The translations under genes were made by a program, and so were the position numbers. DNA of 64,000 bases, taken from NCBI GenBank assembly GCA_002483265.1, contig DLHO01000016.1, forward strand, positions 62,001-126,000. Reading direction: 5' to 3'. This document shows positions 17,137 to 25,060 of the stretch, piece after piece (positions within the stretch are counted from its first letter, which is position 1; each line of letters opens with the position of its first letter). Under the pieces are notes generated by a model. The model saw only the letters and a program-made list of their open reading frames with translations, was not told where the DNA came from and made no database searches. Origin of the DNA: Flavobacteriales bacterium UBA7666 (GTDB lineage Bacteria > Bacteroidota > Bacteroidia > Flavobacteriales_D > Crocinitomicaceae).

Positions 17137-17583
17137 TTAATCTGATGGATTTGAGTTTTCCTCATCCAAAATTTCCTGAATTTGATTGACAACGGATTCG
17201 AAAATATCGATGTGTTCTTTCGGGATCCGTTCGATTACTTTATTATTGAATTCGAAGACAACATCACGTGCAATATAACGTGCTTTTAATCCTTCTTCTG
17301 TAAGGAAAATGCGGACAATTCGTTTGTCCAATTTGTCTTCTTCCCGGCGAATGAATCCTTTCTCTTCCATGGTCTTCAATGTTCTTGAGAGACTGGTAGG
17401 TTCCATTCCCATTCGCGGGCCTAATTGAGTGCTTGGAGTTCCTTCTCTGTCAATATGAAGAAGGATGAAACCAACAGACATACTAATTCCATAGCTGTTT
17501 GCTCGTTGGTTATACATGCGCGACATTTTGTGCCATGTTAATCGAACATCTAAGTCGATGAGGTATTGGGGCTTATTTTGCAT
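17137..17583 (-). CDS. MarR family transcriptional regulator
   Basis: Winged-helix regulator of 148 residues with the MarR pattern: an N-terminal dimerisation helix, the recognition segment STQLGPRMGMEPTSLSRTLKTM and the wing EEKGFIRREEDKLDKRIVRIFLT. It is the first gene of the beta-oxidation operon and most likely represses it until an acyl-CoA ligand binds; the ligand is inference from context. An 18-bp inverted repeat lies 32-49 nt upstream of its start codon, next to the promoter box, fitting autoregulation. Confidence 0.92.
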   Translation of the reverse strand: MQNKPQYLIDLDVRLTWHKMSRMYNQRANSYGISMSVGFILLHIDREGTPSTQLGPRMGMEPTSLSRTLKTMEEKGFIRREEDKLDKRIVRIFLTEEGLKARYIARDVVFEFNNKVIERIPKEHIDIFESVVNQIQEILDEENSNPSD

Positions 17584-17598
17584 ACTGTGAACTTGTCA

Positions 17599-17606
17599 CG
17601 AATATA
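17599..17606 (-). promoter_or_regulatory. -7-like box (TATATTCG) of the MarR-fad operon
   Basis: Minus-strand TATATTCG, 7 of 8 to TAnnTTTG, 15 nt before the MarR start codon. The inverted repeat at 17615-17632 covers the region where the -33 element should lie. Confidence 0.4.
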
Positions 17607-17614
17607 CAAAATAA

Positions 17615-17632
17615 TATTATGTATGCATAATA
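17615..17632. promoter_or_regulatory. Putative MarR operator (inverted repeat)
   Basis: TATTATG (17615-17621) and CATAATA (17626-17632) are perfect 7-bp arms around a 4-bp spacer. Size, symmetry and location immediately upstream of the MarR promoter box are what a MarR-dimer operator would show. Confidence 0.55.
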
Positions 17633-17656
17633 AAATGAAAATTTTTTTGAAAGGAA

Positions 17657-18064
17657 TTACCAGAGATCCGGGTGGCGGAATACGGTTCCGTTAAATCTAG
17701 CAATAATTTTTTGATTTTGGTTATAAACAATTGATTCATAGCGTCCAATTGTTTTTCCGCAGTTGATTTCTCTACAGATTACAAGCAACTCATCGTTTAC
17801 CGATACAGGAGAAATATGTGCGATAGCAGTTTCAATGCTGACCGCTTTTTGTCCGCGACTGTTTGCGGCGAAAGCCAAAGCTGAATCTGAAATAGAGTAG
17901 GAGATTCCGCCGTGAGCAGTCTGATGTCCGTTTACCATTTCGGGACGAACCGTCATGGATAATTTACAGTATCCGGGTTCAACTTCAAGAATTCGGATGC
18001 CTAACCATTGCGAAAAGGCATCCTTACTCATCATTTCATTGACAATATCTTGAGGTGTTTTCAT
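17657..18064 (-). CDS. paaI: PaaI-type hotdog thioesterase
   Basis: A 135-residue hotdog-fold acyl-CoA thioesterase. The motif QTAHGGISYSISDSALAFAA matches the active-site loop and helix of PaaI (HGG followed by the D/SxA helix), and the C-terminus GTVFRHPDLW is also PaaI-like. PaaI hydrolyses phenylacetyl- or hydroxyphenylacetyl-CoA to rescue CoA; whether this copy does so or acts on fatty acyl-CoA near the fad operon is open, since no paa gene is visible in the window. It lies 7 nt behind the upstream gene and so is probably co-transcribed with it. Confidence 0.88.
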   Translation of the reverse strand: MKTPQDIVNEMMSKDAFSQWLGIRILEVEPGYCKLSMTVRPEMVNGHQTAHGGISYSISDSALAFAANSRGQKAVSIETAIAHISPVSVNDELLVICREINCGKTIGRYESIVYNQNQKIIARFNGTVFRHPDLW

Positions 18065-18071
18065 CTTTGTT

Positions 18072-18548
18072 TTAATCCAATGATCTGGAAAGTAACGAAA
18101 TCATTGCTAAAATCACAATGAAAAGCTGTGTTGCTGTTTCGTCATCCAGAGTAACTCCTTCAGCATCTTCCATTCCGATTTCCATCGCTAAAAATTTCAC
18201 CAAATCAGGTTGGTCTGAAAACTCTTCTAAAATTGCTTCATCTTCATTTTCGAAATACTGATCTAACAATTGGAAATAAGGTTCTTCAAACTCATCGATT
18301 TGCTCATCAGTTACACTTTTTGGATGCAATCCTGCTTGTGAATAAGCTTCTAAAACAACTGTGAAATAATAAATCAATAGACTTTCCAGTCCTTCATTTT
18401 GGTACTCCTGTGCTGCAGACATAATGTATCCCAAGAGTACAGGTTGTGCAGTTGTTTGTGCTTCGGACAATCTGTCCAATGCGTTGTCATCCAGGCTATC
18501 AACTTTTCCGATAGCTGCTTCAATGTGTCCTATTGAGACTTGTGCCAT
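18072..18548 (-). CDS. Acidic protein of unknown function
   Basis: A 158-residue protein I do not recognise. It has no signal peptide, is strongly acidic in the middle (DEFEEPYFQLLDQYFENEDE) and appears all-helical, ending with a hydrophobic helix (QLFIVILAMISLLSRSL) that could be a packing helix rather than a membrane span. It is the first gene of a pair with the PaaI-like thioesterase and has an exact minus-strand promoter box (TACATTTG, 18566-18573) 17 nt upstream of its start codon. Confidence 0.75.
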   Translation of the reverse strand: MAQVSIGHIEAAIGKVDSLDDNALDRLSEAQTTAQPVLLGYIMSAAQEYQNEGLESLLIYYFTVVLEAYSQAGLHPKSVTDEQIDEFEEPYFQLLDQYFENEDEAILEEFSDQPDLVKFLAMEIGMEDAEGVTLDDETATQLFIVILAMISLLSRSLD

Positions 18549-18565
18549 GTGTTTTTATTTTTTGG

Positions 18566-18573
18566 CAAATGTA
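18566..18573 (-). promoter_or_regulatory. -7 box (TACATTTG) for the acidic protein/paaI pair
   Basis: Exact TAnnTTTG match on the minus strand, 17 nt upstream of the start codon at 18548. Confidence 0.55.
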
Positions 18574-18676
18574 CTGTAATCTTTAGAGAAATGATTCCGA
18601 TACCCCTTTTCATTTATGAAAAATTATGTCGTCGAAAATCTGTAAAAATCAACAAGTTTGCGAATTGGATAAATAC

Positions 18677-18684
18677 TATCTTTG
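18677..18684 (+). promoter_or_regulatory. -7 box (TATCTTTG) for the DUF2461 gene
   Basis: Exact TAnnTTTG match whose last base is only 4 nt before the ATG at 18689. A TTTG at 18657-18660 is a possible -33 element with a 16-nt spacer, shorter than the usual 19 or so. The geometry implies a leaderless or nearly leaderless mRNA. Confidence 0.5.
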
Positions 18685-18688
18685 GGGC

Positions 18689-19363
18689 ATGGCATATTTT
18701 ACAAAAGATTATCTTGATTTCTTTATTGAATTGGCTGCAAACAACAATAAGGATTGGTTTGATTTAAATAGGAAGCGTTATGAAAATTCAGTAAAAAAAC
18801 CTTTCGCGGATTTTGTTCAGGTATTTATCAATCATTTGGCTAAATCACACCCAAGCTTCAAAGACCTTACGGCATCCGAGTGTATTTTTAGAATCAATAG
18901 AGATATTCGATTTTCCAAGGATAAAACTCCTTACAAACTAATGTGTTCAGCTGTGGTGGCGCCAAATGGCAAGAAATCGAAAAGTATTCATGGTGTCTAT
19001 TTTGAATTCGGCCCTGAAGAAGTGCGTGTTTATGGTGGTGTTTACGAAATTGAAAAAGAGGATTTGTTTTTAGTTCGTGAAGGAATTGCACACAATTTGA
19101 AAGAATTTAATTCGTTGATTACGGATAAAAAATTTGTAGAAGTTTTCGGTGAAGTTCGCGGTGACCGAAATAAAATTGCTCCTAAAGAATTTAAAGAAGA
19201 AGCTGAAAAGCAACCCTATATTTTAAATAAACAATGGTATTTCTTTACGAAGTTCGATGCGACATTGATTTTGGAAGATAAGCTATTGGAAACACTTGAT
19301 CATTGCTTTCAGGTTGGTTTGCCACTTGAAACGTTTTTTAATAAATTCATTCAAAGACCTTAA
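18689..19363 (+). CDS. DUF2461 family protein
   Basis: A 224-residue soluble protein of the DUF2461/TIGR02453 family of unknown function. ATG 18689 is preferred because homologues begin with (M)AYFTKDYLDFF; the longer frame from 18626 adds 21 unlike residues and runs through the promoter box. Family blocks seen are NNNKDWFDLNRKRYE, FRINRDIRFSKDKTPYK and VYGGVYEIEKEDL. It is followed after 3 nt by the S9 peptidase gene, so the two form an operon. No catalytic motif is evident. Confidence 0.85.
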   Translation: MAYFTKDYLDFFIELAANNNKDWFDLNRKRYENSVKKPFADFVQVFINHLAKSHPSFKDLTASECIFRINRDIRFSKDKTPYKLMCSAVVAPNGKKSKSIHGVYFEFGPEEVRVYGGVYEIEKEDLFLVREGIAHNLKEFNSLITDKKFVEVFGEVRGDRNKIAPKEFKEEAEKQPYILNKQWYFFTKFDATLILEDKLLETLDHCFQVGLPLETFFNKFIQRP

Positions 19364-19366
19364 TTT

Positions 19367-21499
19367 ATGAATAAGTATTTTGGACTAACACTATTTGTGA
19401 TCCTTGGATTTGGCACAGTTGCACAAAAAAAGCAATTATCTCTTTCTGATGCCGTATTGCAGCAGAATAGAGCTTTTAGAGATGAGCAGTGCAATTCAAT
19501 TACCTGGATTCCGGGTACGGATTCTTATATCTATGTAAGTAACAATTATCAGACAATGTATCAGGCTTCTGTTAAAAAAACAGATCCGGAGCAAATTTTG
19601 ACCATTCAGGAAGCAAACAAGATACTTAGTTCTCAGCTGTATAGTTTTTATGGTTTTTCTTTTAGAAATACAGATGAATTATTGTTAACTGATGGGAATA
19701 ACTATTACTCATTGAATCTAAAAACGAAAACAGGTTCAAAATTGGTTTCTGTTGTAGAAGGCGGAGCAGGTGCTGAGTATGAAATGACAACGGGAAGTGT
19801 TGCTTATACTCTTGAAAATAATTTGTGGATTGTCAACTCGAAAGGAGAGAAGATTGCAGTTACTTCTAATACAGATAAAAATATTGTTTCCGGACAAACA
19901 ATTGCTCGTAGCGAGTTTGGCATTACGGATGGTATTTTTTGGTCGGGAAAAGGAGCTTATTTGGCTTTCTATCAAAAAGACGAAACAAATGTGAAGGAAT
20001 ATCCTTTGGTTGACATTACAAAAGTTCCTGCTGAATTGATGAATATAAAATATCCGATGGCAGGACAGGGTTCTGAAAAGCCAAAAGTCGGTATTTATTC
20101 TGTTTCATCTGGAAAGACTGTTTTTGTTTCTCCGTTAGGTGCTGCAGATAGCTACCTTACAAATTTGTGTTGGACACCGGATGAAAATTTCATTCTGATT
20201 GCGGAAGTGAATCGCGAACAAAATCATATGTTGCTAAACCAGTACGATGCAAAAACGGGTGCTTTTGTCAGAACGATTTTAGAAGAACAAAATGAGAAAT
20301 GGGTAGAGCCGGAACACGCAGCATTTTTTCCTATGGCTAACTCCAATAATTTTGTTTGGGTTTCAGAGAAAGATGGGTTTAACAATTTATACTATTACTC
20401 ATTAGATGGGAAATTGATCAAGCAGCTGACTACAAATAAGTTTGTAGCGAAACAAATTTTGCAATCAATTAATAAAGGGAAGGAAATTGTTTTCGCAGCA
20501 ACAGGAACAAGTCCTTTGAATACCTTGTTTTATGCCGTTGATTTAAATGGAAAACAACGCTGTTTAACATTGGAAGAGGGAACTCATGGAATTGTAATTA
20601 ACGATCTGAATACCTATATAATTGATCAATATTCCTCTCATTCGGTGCCTGGTAAAGTTGAGTTAAAAACAGTAGCAGGGAAAATCACAAAAACGCTTTC
20701 CGTATCAAAAAATAAATTGGCTGAACTTCAAATTGGAACAGCTGATATTGGTCAAATCAAAGCAGAAGATGGTTCTGTCTTATACACAAGACTTATCAAG
20801 CCAAGTAATTTTGATCCAACTAAAAAGTATCCTGTAATGGTTTACGTTTATGGAGGGCCACATGCACAAATGATTACAAATTCCTGGTTAGATGGTGCTA
20901 ATTTATGGATGTACTGGATGGCTGAACAAGGTTATTTGGTGTTTACATTGGATAACCGCGGCTCAGGTGAACGTGGCTTTGGTTTTGAAAATCAGATCCA
21001 TAGACAATTGGGTGTTGTTGAGATAAAGGATCAAATGAAAGGAATTGATTATTTGAGATCACTAGCCTATGTAGATACATCTCGTTTTGCGGTTCATGGT
21101 TGGTCGTTTGGTGGATTTATGACGACATCATTGATGTTGAAACAATCTGAAACGTTTAAAGTTGGTGTTGCAGGTGGTCCTGTTACTGATTGGAAATACT
21201 ATGAAGTAATGTATGGTGAACGCTATATGGATCGTCCGGAGGAGAATGCCAAAGGATATGAAGAAGCTTCTTTATTTTCACATGCGAATAAATTGAAAGG
21301 TGATTTGCTGTTAATTCATGGAACAGTTGATGATGTGGTTGTTCCTCAGCATAACGACGCATTAATTAAGAAATTCGTAGATCTTGGAATTCAGATTGAT
21401 TTTTTCCATTACCCAATGCATAAACACAATGTGATAGGGAAGGATAGAGTACACTTAATTCAGAAAGTATTGGATTACATTATTGAGAATAATAAGTAA
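19367..21499 (+). CDS. Exported prolyl oligopeptidase family peptidase (DPP4-like, S9)
   Basis: Secreted serine peptidase of 710 residues. The signal peptide covers residues 1-19 (FGTVAQ). The N-terminal half is a DPP4-type beta-propeller (PF00930), and the C-terminal half is the alpha/beta-hydrolase domain with nucleophile HGWSFGG (Ser near 579), Asp in HGTVDDVVVP (near 653) and His in HKHNV (near 685). Members remove X-Pro dipeptides or cleave short peptides; periplasmic peptide turnover is likely. YGGPHAQ and NRGSGERG are also typical. It is the second gene of an operon with DUF2461 and ends at a terminator. Confidence 0.93.
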   Translation: MNKYFGLTLFVILGFGTVAQKKQLSLSDAVLQQNRAFRDEQCNSITWIPGTDSYIYVSNNYQTMYQASVKKTDPEQILTIQEANKILSSQLYSFYGFSFRNTDELLLTDGNNYYSLNLKTKTGSKLVSVVEGGAGAEYEMTTGSVAYTLENNLWIVNSKGEKIAVTSNTDKNIVSGQTIARSEFGITDGIFWSGKGAYLAFYQKDETNVKEYPLVDITKVPAELMNIKYPMAGQGSEKPKVGIYSVSSGKTVFVSPLGAADSYLTNLCWTPDENFILIAEVNREQNHMLLNQYDAKTGAFVRTILEEQNEKWVEPEHAAFFPMANSNNFVWVSEKDGFNNLYYYSLDGKLIKQLTTNKFVAKQILQSINKGKEIVFAATGTSPLNTLFYAVDLNGKQRCLTLEEGTHGIVINDLNTYIIDQYSSHSVPGKVELKTVAGKITKTLSVSKNKLAELQIGTADIGQIKAEDGSVLYTRLIKPSNFDPTKKYPVMVYVYGGPHAQMITNSWLDGANLWMYWMAEQGYLVFTLDNRGSGERGFGFENQIHRQLGVVEIKDQMKGIDYLRSLAYVDTSRFAVHGWSFGGFMTTSLMLKQSETFKVGVAGGPVTDWKYYEVMYGERYMDRPEENAKGYEEASLFSHANKLKGDLLLIHGTVDDVVVPQHNDALIKKFVDLGIQIDFFHYPMHKHNVIGKDRVHLIQKVLDYIIENNK

Positions 21500-21519
21500 A
21501 CTTTGATGTTTTAGATGGA

Positions 21520-21550
21520 GAGAGGAGATATTTATTTCCTCTTTTTTTTT
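21520..21550 (+). terminator. Terminator after the S9 peptidase
   Basis: AGAGGA (21521-21526) pairs with TCCTCT (21537-21542), then a run of nine T. Confidence 0.75.
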
Positions 21551-21564
21551 AACTTCAAATAATT

Positions 21565-21581
21565 ATGACTAAATTAGTCAT
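21565..21581. promoter_or_regulatory. Putative operator of the HTH-Fic gene
   Basis: Perfect 7-bp arms ATGACTA (21565-21571) and TAGTCAT (21575-21581) with a 3-bp centre, ending 17 nt before the start codon of the HTH-Fic gene. This is the spacing and symmetry expected for an Xre-type dimer autoregulating its own gene. Confidence 0.55.
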
Positions 21582-21598
21582 GTTTATTATTGTCAATA

Positions 21599-22642
21599 AT
21601 GAAGAGTATTATTCAAAATGCTAGAAAATCAAAAGGAATGCGTTCTAGAGAGCTTGCAAGCCTGCTTGGTGTGGATCAATCCTTGATTAGTAAGTTTGAG
21701 AATGGAAAACGTATTCCATCAGAATCTCAATTAATTCAAATTTCAAATATTCTTGGGATTAATTTGGATGAATTAATGAAAGCATGGTTAATGCAGAAAG
21801 TATTAGGAGATGTGAAGCAGTATTCATTCGCTGATGAGGTTTTAACCATGGTTCAGGAAGAATTAGCTAGTTATCATCCTAAAAGAAGGTTTGATGATTT
21901 ATCTATTGAGAAAACATTAGGAGAAATAGATTCTTTGAAGCAACAACTGGATCAAATTCGCACATTCGAGAATCATCGCATTACTGAGGCGTTGGAATTG
22001 GAATACACCTTTGAAAGCAATCGGATAGAAGGAAATACTTTAACACTTCGTGAAACAGATCTTGTAATTAATAGGGGTTTAACAGTTTCAGGAAAAAGCA
22101 TGCGTGAACATTTGGAAGCAATTAATCACGATGATGCAATTCATTATGTGAAAGAATTGATCACCAAGGATGCAGTAATTACCAAGAGAGAAGTTTTAGG
22201 AATTCATAATTTGGTCCTTCGAGGGATACTTCCGGAGGAGGCGGGAAGGTTTCGGAGAATTCAAGTAATGATTCAGGGAAGTAGTCATATGCCGCCAGCT
22301 CCTTATCTCGTTGAAAAGCAAATGGAAGATTACTTCATATGGTATGAGCGAAACAGATCAAGTTTACATCCTATAGTATTGGCAGCTGAAATGCATGAGC
22401 GTTTGGTTACAATACATCCTTTCATAGATGGAAATGGGAGAACATCTCGTTTAATTATGAATATGATCCTATTACAAAATGGTTTCGTAATTGCAAATAT
22501 CAAAGGAGATAATACCTCACGTTACAATTATTATGAGGCACTTGATGATGTTCAAACTTCTGGAAATAAGGATTCTTTTATTCGCTTTGTTGCTGAAATC
22601 GAGAAACAAAGTCTGGAAAGATATCTTTCCATTTTGAAATAG
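21599..22642 (+). CDS. HTH-Fic protein (putative AMP-transferase fused to an Xre-type HTH)
   Basis: A 347-residue fusion. Residues 8-60 form an Xre/Cro helix-turn-helix (SRELASLLGVDQSLISKFENG). Residues about 125-340 form a Fic domain with the catalytic motif HPFIDGNGRTSR (273-284; HxFx(D/E)GNGRxxR) and an inhibitory helix upstream with SNRIEGN (140-146), the (S/T)xxxE(G/N) motif of self-inhibited Fic proteins. Fic enzymes usually transfer AMP from ATP to a protein hydroxyl; the target is unknown. ATG 21599 is chosen over TTG 21590. A 17-bp palindrome lies directly upstream. There is no separate antitoxin gene nearby, consistent with in-chain inhibition. Confidence 0.93.
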   Translation: MKSIIQNARKSKGMRSRELASLLGVDQSLISKFENGKRIPSESQLIQISNILGINLDELMKAWLMQKVLGDVKQYSFADEVLTMVQEELASYHPKRRFDDLSIEKTLGEIDSLKQQLDQIRTFENHRITEALELEYTFESNRIEGNTLTLRETDLVINRGLTVSGKSMREHLEAINHDDAIHYVKELITKDAVITKREVLGIHNLVLRGILPEEAGRFRRIQVMIQGSSHMPPAPYLVEKQMEDYFIWYERNRSSLHPIVLAAEMHERLVTIHPFIDGNGRTSRLIMNMILLQNGFVIANIKGDNTSRYNYYEALDDVQTSGNKDSFIRFVAEIEKQSLERYLSILK

Positions 22643-22657
22643 GGATGCGTTTTTGTT

Positions 22658-22705
22658 AGGAAATGATGCCGATTATTCTTCTGATATTCGGTTCATTTCC
22701 TTTTT
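22658..22705 (+). terminator. Terminator after the HTH-Fic gene
   Basis: GGAAATGA (22659-22666) pairs with TCATTTCC (22693-22700), the stem continuing through GCCGA/TCGGT with one bulge; TTTTT follows. The next promoter box lies just downstream. Confidence 0.75.
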
Positions 22706-22711
22706 GAATCT

Positions 22712-22719
22712 TATCTTTG
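22712..22719 (+). promoter_or_regulatory. -7 box (TATCTTTG) for the 2-oxoacid dehydrogenase E1 gene
   Basis: Exact TAnnTTTG match 19 nt before the ATG at 22739 and directly behind the terminator of the HTH-Fic gene. Confidence 0.6.
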
Positions 22720-22738
22720 TTACAAAAAATACCCCAAA

Positions 22739-24829
22739 ATGGCAGATACTCTTTCGAAGACCATGAAATCTACTGTTAAGACAAGTAAAGATGTTTTGTT
22801 GAAGGCCTTTCGTTTAATGGCTACAGCAAAAACATTGGCTGAAAAATACGAGGCAAATAAAGAAGTTACTGCGAAATATGTGCACGCTACTTCCAGAGGG
22901 CATGAAGCTATTCAATTGGCTGTTGGTTTGCAATTAAAACCACAAGATTGGGTTTCGCCATACTATCGAGATGACAGTATTCTATTGGGTATTGGAATGA
23001 CTCCATATGAATTAATGCTTCAGGTATTCGCGAAAAAGGATGATCCGTTCTCCGGTGGAAGAACTTATTATTCTCATCCTTCGTTGAAGCGAGATGATAT
23101 GCCAAAAATTCCTCATCAATCTTCTGCAACTGGTATGCAGGCTATTCCTACTACTGGAATAGCGATGGGAATTCAATACAAGGAAAAAACAGGTGTTGCC
23201 GAGGATTATAACGGGGAGAATCCTGTTGTGGTTTGTTCTTTGGGAGATGCATCTTGTACTGAAGGAGAGGTTTCTGAAGCATTTCAGATGGCGGCTCTTA
23301 AACAATTTCCCATTGTTTATTTAGTTCAGGACAATGGATGGGATATTTCTGCAAATGCTGCTGAAACTAGAGCGCAGGATATTACACATTATGCACAAGG
23401 ATTTAAAGGTATCGAAGTTCGAACAATTGATGGAAGTGATTTTGATTTGTCTTTTCAAACTGTTCAGGAAGTTTTCGAGATTGTAAGAAAAGAGAGAAGA
23501 CCTTTTATTATTCATGCGAAAGTGCCACTTCTAGGTCATCATACTTCAGGTGTGAGAAAAGAATGGTACCGAGATGATTTGGAGGAAGCTGCAACAAGAG
23601 ATCCTTATCCGAAATTGAAAGAACTTATTCGTGATCTGGAAGGAGAAGCGGATATCATTAATATTGAGGCAGACGTTAGGAAATTAGTTGACGCTGATTA
23701 CGATAAAGCATTGAATGCTGAAGACCCTACTCCGGCAAGTGTCACGGACTTTATCTTCGCTCCGACACCAATTACGGAAGAGAAAGGTGAACGTGAACCA
23801 GCTGGAAAGAAAAAAACGGTAATGGTTGACAGTGCATTATTTGCTGTACGCGAGATTATGTCTGAACATCCGGAAGCATTGCTTTATGGACAAGATGTAG
23901 GTGGTCGATTGGGTGGCGTTTTCAGAGAAGCTGCAACGCTTGCTCAAACATTCGGCGATGATCGTGTTTTTAATACACCTATTCAAGAAGCATTTATAAT
24001 CGGTTCCACAGTTGGTATGTCAGCAGTTGGACTCAAGCCATTTGTTGAAGTACAGTTTGCAGATTATATCTGGCCGGGATTAAATCAGTTGTTCACTGAA
24101 GTTTCGCGGTCTAATTATTTGTCAAATGGAAAATGGCCTGTGAGTTGTGTGATCCGAGTTCCAATCGGAGCTTATGGTTCAGGTGGGCCTTACCATTCTT
24201 CAAGTGTTGAATCCGTTTTGGCAAATATTCGTGGTATAAAAGTAGTTTATCCTTCTACTGGCGCAGATTTGAAAGGTTTGATGAAAGCTGCTTATTATGA
24301 TCCGAATCCAGTTGTGATTTTGGAGCACAAAGGGTTGTATTGGTCTAAGATTCCCGGTACTGAAGGAGCCATGTCAATCGAACCTGATGAAAATTACATC
24401 ATTCCGATTGGTAAAGCCCGAATTGTACAGGAAGCTTCAGATTCGGCTATCAAAAAAGGAGAGTCTTGTGTAGTAATTACTTATGGACGAGGAGTTTATT
24501 GGACTTTAGAAGCTTCAAAGCATTTCGAAGGGAAAGTAGAGATTCTGGATTTACGTTCAATTAATCCTCTAGACATGGAGGCTATTGTTTCCTCTGTTGA
24601 AAAACATGGAAAGGTACTTTTAGTGACGGAAGAATCTGTTGAAGCATCCTTTACACTTGGTTTAGCAGGTCGAATTCAAAGAGATTGCTTTAAATTTTTG
24701 GATGCTCCTATTGGCTTGATTGGTGCGATTGATACACCGGCAATTCCTTTGAATTCAACTCTTGAGGCAGAGCTCTTGCCGAATGCAGATAAAGTTCAAG
24801 CAGGACTTGATAATTTGTTTTCTTTTTAA
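22739..24829 (+). CDS. Fused 2-oxoacid dehydrogenase E1 (alpha+beta), branched-chain type
   Basis: A 696-residue fusion of both E1 subunits of a thiamine-diphosphate 2-oxoacid dehydrogenase. The alpha part (about 1-340) has HATSRGHEAIQLA, SPYYRDDS and the ThDP-binding stretch GDASCTEGEVSEAF through VQDN (GDxx...N). The beta part (about 355-696) has GQDVGGRLGGVF, NTPIQEAFIIG, YGSGGPYHSSS and VTEESVEA. The layout and motifs fit the branched-chain (2-oxoisovalerate) type common in Bacteroidota, which supplies branched acyl-CoA primers. E2 and E3 genes are not in the window. Substrate assignment (branched-chain rather than pyruvate) is inference from family resemblance. Confidence 0.9.
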   Translation: MADTLSKTMKSTVKTSKDVLLKAFRLMATAKTLAEKYEANKEVTAKYVHATSRGHEAIQLAVGLQLKPQDWVSPYYRDDSILLGIGMTPYELMLQVFAKKDDPFSGGRTYYSHPSLKRDDMPKIPHQSSATGMQAIPTTGIAMGIQYKEKTGVAEDYNGENPVVVCSLGDASCTEGEVSEAFQMAALKQFPIVYLVQDNGWDISANAAETRAQDITHYAQGFKGIEVRTIDGSDFDLSFQTVQEVFEIVRKERRPFIIHAKVPLLGHHTSGVRKEWYRDDLEEAATRDPYPKLKELIRDLEGEADIINIEADVRKLVDADYDKALNAEDPTPASVTDFIFAPTPITEEKGEREPAGKKKTVMVDSALFAVREIMSEHPEALLYGQDVGGRLGGVFREAATLAQTFGDDRVFNTPIQEAFIIGSTVGMSAVGLKPFVEVQFADYIWPGLNQLFTEVSRSNYLSNGKWPVSCVIRVPIGAYGSGGPYHSSSVESVLANIRGIKVVYPSTGADLKGLMKAAYYDPNPVVILEHKGLYWSKIPGTEGAMSIEPDENYIIPIGKARIVQEASDSAIKKGESCVVITYGRGVYWTLEASKHFEGKVEILDLRSINPLDMEAIVSSVEKHGKVLLVTEESVEASFTLGLAGRIQRDCFKFLDAPIGLIGAIDTPAIPLNSTLEAELLPNADKVQAGLDNLFSF

Positions 24830-24860
24830 ATCACAAATTTCTGGATATCCAAACTTCCTA

Positions 24861-25030
24861 GTTTGAAAGGTGGGGTATCTATGCTTAATCCATACTTGAA
24901 AGTGGCAGTATCCACGTTTGAAAGTGGGAGTGTTTGTAAATCAAACTAAAGCTGTGTTTTTGGAGAGTGTTTCGAATTAACATCTCAAAGAGGATAACAA
25001 TTTGACTTCACTTCTGGGAGTGTTTGATTA
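24861..25030. repeat. Degenerate short repeats in the leader of the lpxD-like gene
   Basis: In the 231-nt gap before the lpxD-like gene, a unit like GTTTGAAAGTGGGAGTGTTT recurs in decayed form: starts at 24861 (GTTTGAAAGGTGGGGTATC), 24895 (CTTGAAAGTGGCAGTATCC), 24916 (GTTTGAAAGTGGGAGTGTT), and a partial copy near 25012 (TCTGGGAGTGTTTG). Unit spacing is irregular and there are no unique spacers, so it is not CRISPR. The function is unknown. Confidence 0.4.
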
Positions 25031-25035
25031 ATGGA

Positions 25036-25060
25036 TACCTTCGTTTATTAAACGAAGGTA
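25036..25060. promoter_or_regulatory. Perfect 25-nt palindrome abutting the lpxD-like start codon
   Basis: TACCTTCGTTTA (25036-25047) and TAAACGAAGGTA (25049-25060) are exact 12-bp arms around a single base, and the right arm touches the ATG at 25061. In RNA this would be a strong hairpin (minimal loop) sequestering the only ribosome-binding-like bases (GAAGG). In DNA it could be a dimer operator. Confidence 0.6.

Noticed and set aside
24861..25030. Possible CRISPR array before the lpxD-like gene
   Set aside because: Units are decayed, spacing is irregular (33 and 21 nt between starts), there are no equal-length unique spacers and no cas genes.
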